64,000 nt of DNA from Microbacterium lemovicicum (GTDB lineage Bacteria; Actinomycetota; Actinomycetes; Actinomycetales; Microbacteriaceae). Numbering within the stretch: position 1 is the stretch's first letter; each line of letters begins with the position of its first letter. The stretch covers positions 2,170,001-2,234,000 of the forward strand of contig NZ_CP031423.1 in NCBI RefSeq assembly GCF_003991875.1. The letters are read 5' to 3'. A program made the translations under genes and the position numbers. Positions 60,659 through 64,000 of the stretch are shown here, piece after piece. The notes below the pieces were generated by a model. That model had not been told where the DNA came from. It searched no databases and saw only the letters and a program-made list of their open reading frames with translations.

Positions 60659-62184
60659 TCAGGAACGAGCGAGCTGGTCGGCGATCGCCCGGGCTCCGTT
60701 GACGGCGAGGGCGACGCCGGTGAGGGTCGGGTTGCAGGCCGTCGCGGTCGGGATGACGCCGTTGCCGGCGACGTACAGGCCGGGAACCTCCCACACCTCG
60801 CCCTGCGGCGAGCACACGCTGCTGCCGTCGTCCTGCGCACCCAGGCGCGTGGTGCCCTGATAGTGCAGCGAGGCGCCGAGCGGCATCATGAAGGGCCGGT
60901 CGTCGAGGGGCTCGCCGACGGCCCTGCCGAGGCGGACGATCTCCTCCTTGCCGCGCGCGATGACCTCCCGGTCGCGGTCGGTCAGGGTGTAGTGCACCGT
61001 GGGCGCCGGCATCCCGTAGCCGTCGACGTCGGTCTCGGAGAATTCCACGCGGTCGGACTCCTGGAGGTCCTTCGCGCAGAAGAGACCGAGTCCGACGATG
61101 GAACCGGGAGCGGCGGGGTCGTCGTCGGCGAGCTTCACCGGCGACGCATCCAGCTGCATGACCTGGCCGTGGAACGGCATGTCGTCGGTGAAGGGCACCC
61201 ACGTGACGCCGCTGTACTCGCTGAGGCCGGTCGCGCCCGCGCCCTCGCCCTCGAGCGCGGGAAGGTCGCGGATGCGCACGGCGAAGACGATCTGGGCCTG
61301 GTCGTTGATGTAGCGACCGAGGGCGTCGGGACGGATGCCGGACGCCCACAGGATCTGCGGCGTGCGCAGGGCGTCCGCCGCCACGACGACGAAGCGCGCC
61401 CGCACCTCCGAGGTCTCCCCCGTGCGGCGATCGGTCACGGCCACGCCGGCGGCGCGTCCGTCCTCGACGATCACGCGGGTGACGAGGGACTCGTCGAAGA
61501 GCGTGAAGCGCGGGTTCTCGCGCGTGACGTCGCCGAAGACGACGTCCGAGCCCGACCAGACGAGGTTGCCGTCGTCGCGACGGTGCACGGCGAGCGGCAT
61601 CCGCTGCACGCGGGTCGCCGCGATGCGGCCCTCGTCCTCGGCCGCGGCGAGACGGTCGCGCACGAGCGAGCCGTACGCGGACTGGTCGAAGGCATCGGTC
61701 GTGACGCCGAGGAGCCGCTCGGCTTCCGAAAGAAGTTCATCCAGCTTGCCCTCGGCGTCGAGAACGGTGATGCGCTCGCTGTCGTTGGGCCGAGGGCAGG
61801 CCCCGGTCCAGTGGGCGGCCATGCCGCCCACGTTGCTCGACATCGCCGCGACGGGCAGCCCGTCTTCACCCTCGACCTGGTAGCCGCTCTCCAGCAGATA
61901 CGTACCCGGCCGGGCGCGACGCTGGCTCGTCTTGACGATGCCGCCCGTGCGGTCGGCGGTCACGACGGCGTGTGGACCCTCCGACCGGGTCTGCGCCTCG
62001 GCGCGCTCGGCCGGATCGGCGATGTTCTTCACGTGCGCACCGGGAGGGTACGTGACCGTCGGCCCCACCTCGAACAGCGCGATTGTCGCCTCGGGCGCGC
62101 GCTCGCTCAGGATGCGGGCGTAGGCGGCGCCGGCGGGGCCGCTCCCGACGATCGCGACGTCGACGGACGCGGGGTAACGGCCGG

Positions 62185-62188
<4 letters not shown>
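60659..62188 (-). CDS. GMC-family FAD oxidoreductase, C-glycoside 3-oxidase-like (second copy)
   Basis: A 509-residue flavoprotein of the pyranose oxidase/CarA type. FAD binds at VAIVGSGPAGAAYARILSER; GGMAAHWTGACPRP is the flavin-near segment; the catalytic pair is His442 (SLHYQGTTRLG) and Asn486 (TACNPTLTGVA). Characterised relatives oxidise the C3 hydroxyl of C-glucosides such as carminic acid, giving the 3-keto form that the TIM-barrel/DUF6379 enzyme then splits. Its ATG overlaps the stop of the isomerase gene (ATGA). No signal peptide is seen, so oxidation is cytoplasmic. Confidence 0.87.
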
Positions 62189-62979
<791 letters not shown>

Positions 62980-62992
62980 GGTGTCTCCTGGG

Positions 62993-63364
62993 TCAGAACA
63001 TCGGATGGTCGTGAACGGCATGCGCCGGGACGGGTTGCAGCACGTCCCAGTGCTCGACGATCCGGCCGTTCTCGAATCGGTAGATGTCCGCCACGGCCGC
63101 GTCGGGCGCGCCGGGGCGGGAGGCTTTGACGTGGACCATGGCGAAATCGCCGTCCACGAGGATGCGCTGGATCTCGAAGCGCGCGTCGGGCGACCCGTCG
63201 AACTTCGGCGTCAGCATGTCGATCGCGGGCTGCGGCCCGTCGCCGATGGTGGGGTTGTGCTGGATGTAGTCGTCCGACACGAGCAGGGCGAACGCCTCCG
63301 CCACCCGCTTCCGCGTGTAGAAGAGGTCGCAGAACGCCTCGAAGTCCGCACGCACCTCACTCAT
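62993..63364 (-). CDS. SnoaL-like / NTF2-fold protein
   Basis: A 123-residue cone-shaped NTF2-like protein. AFALLVSDDYIQHNPTIGDGP and DIYRFENGRIVEHWDVLQPV are the family signature with the paired His/Asp pocket residues. It may be an isomerase, hydratase or ligand-binding accessory in the pathway. It lies 13 bases before the Hyi-like gene and is the first gene of that unit. The ATG at 63362-63364 starts the fold; an in-frame GTG at 63424 would add 20 residues over the regulator site. Confidence 0.82.
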   Translation of the reverse strand: MSEVRADFEAFCDLFYTRKRVAEAFALLVSDDYIQHNPTIGDGPQPAIDMLTPKFDGSPDARFEIQRILVDGDFAMVHVKASRPGAPDAAVADIYRFENGRIVEHWDVLQPVPAHAVHDHPMF

Positions 63365-63393
63365 CGGCCGCACCGATGCCTTCTGGCTGGTGG

Positions 63394-63408
63394 ATAGACA
63401 GGGTCGAT
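63394..63408. promoter_or_regulatory. LysR-type binding box
   Basis: ATAGAC-AGG-GTCGAT is an interrupted palindrome with one mismatch that contains T-N11-A (T63395, A63407), the LysR consensus geometry. It lies between the divergent SnoaL-like gene and the LysR gene and probably controls both. Confidence 0.6.
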
Positions 63409-63452
63409 AAGATGGATGCTTCACCCGACGTCGAGCGAAGGATCACATCGCC

Positions 63453-64000
63453 GTGGCCGATCAACCTCTTCTGTCGCGACTCGACCTCAACCTGCTGGTC
63501 GCTCTCGACGCACTGCTCACCGAGCGGAGCGTGACGCGGGCGGCAGAGCGGCTGCATCTCAGCCAGCCGGCCCTGAGCGCGTCGCTGGCCCGCCTGCGCA
63601 ACCACTTCAACGACCCGATCCTCGCCCGCCGCGGCAACGCGTACGAGCTCACCCCGCTCGCGCTGCGACTGTCGGAGCACACGACGATCGCGCTGGACGC
63701 GGCGCGCAGGGTCTTCGAGAGCCAGGCGACGTGGACGCCGCACGAGTCGACGCGCGAATTCTCCGTCTACGGCTCCGACTACGGCTTCGCCACGATCGGC
63801 GCCGCGGTCTCCCGTGCGGCGGCGGAGGCCGCGCCCGGAGTGCGCTTCCGATTCCTGCTCCACAACAACACGATCGTCGACGATGCCGCCAACAGCCTGC
63901 GATCGGTCGACGCGATGGTCATCCCCCACGGCTACCTCACCGATCTGCCGTACGAGGACCTGTGGCGCGACCGCTGGGTGATCGTCGCCGACGAGGCGAA
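63453..64000 (+). CDS. LysR-family transcriptional regulator (3' end cut by window)
   Basis: The first 182 residues are visible. The N-terminal winged helix reads SRLDLNLLVALDALLTERSV and TRAAERLHLSQPALSASLAR (residues about 8-65), then the effector-binding domain begins. It starts at GTG 63453 with AAGGA upstream. It is divergent from the SnoaL/Hyi/GMC unit, with a LysR box between, so it most likely activates C-glycoside oxidation in response to a substrate-derived molecule (inference). No stop codon appears before base 64000. Confidence 0.9.
   Translation, partial: MADQPLLSRLDLNLLVALDALLTERSVTRAAERLHLSQPALSASLARLRNHFNDPILARRGNAYELTPLALRLSEHTTIALDAARRVFESQATWTPHESTREFSVYGSDYGFATIGAAVSRAAAEAAPGVRFRFLLHNNTIVDDAANSLRSVDAMVIPHGYLTDLPYEDLWRDRWVIVADEA

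Overview
The window looks like chromosome from a high-GC actinobacterium of the Microbacteriaceae, most likely Microbacterium. Supporting signs are the strong G/C codon bias, an Lsr2 nucleoid protein, short conserved proteins typical of that family (a DUF7882-type protein, the helicase-like protein with a MTES_1575-type nuclease tail), many 4-base GTGA/ATGA gene overlaps and several apparently leaderless starts. Family names come from reading the translated sequences; no database search was possible.

Layout. 1-5.1 kb: histidine degradation operon hutH-hutU-hutI (minus strand, hutI cut by the window edge) with a divergent IclR regulator. 5.2-11.6 kb: LacI regulator, sugar ABC importer and a cytoplasmic glycogen-debranching-like glycosidase, with a clear promoter and LacI-type operator. 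11.6-29.8 kb: mostly housekeeping genes (YbaK, leucine dehydrogenase-like, acyl-CoA ligase, tRNA-Ala(CGC), galU, 5-formyl-THF cyclo-ligase, mscL, a helicase-like protein with degenerate ATPase motifs, an alkyltransferase-like protein lacking the active cysteine, an acetate-type symporter, lsr2). 29.8-38.6 kb: two-component system, small Microbacteriaceae proteins, an esterase, and an SDR/SRPBCC/FAD-oxidoreductase/SDR run.

38.7-64 kb is the accessory part and the most interesting region. A GMC oxidoreductase plus MFS transporter (38.7-41.8 kb) sit next to an aromatic ring-cleavage operon (41.9-48.2 kb: extradiol dioxygenase, flavin hydroxylase, two FAH-family hydrolases, cyclase-family hydrolase, amidohydrolase). 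Beyond it, 48.3-63.4 kb holds three DUF6379-type small beta subunits, each beside a xylose-isomerase-like TIM-barrel protein, with a second GMC oxidoreductase, three Gfo/Idh/MocA dehydrogenases, a ThuA-like protein, two further TIM-barrel isomerases, a SnoaL-like protein and ROK and LysR regulators. GMC C-glycoside 3-oxidase plus a TIM-barrel/DUF6379 C-deglycosidase is the known CarA/CarBC system for breaking carbon-carbon glycosidic bonds. I read this region as a multi-enzyme C-glycoside catabolic island: oxidise the sugar at C3, eliminate the aglycone, process the keto-sugar, and possibly cleave the aromatic aglycone with the neighbouring operon.

Three families of short, partly palindromic dispersed repeats occur. 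They lie between convergent genes, but one copy each is also read through in frame inside hutI and hutH, adding peptide segments to those enzymes.
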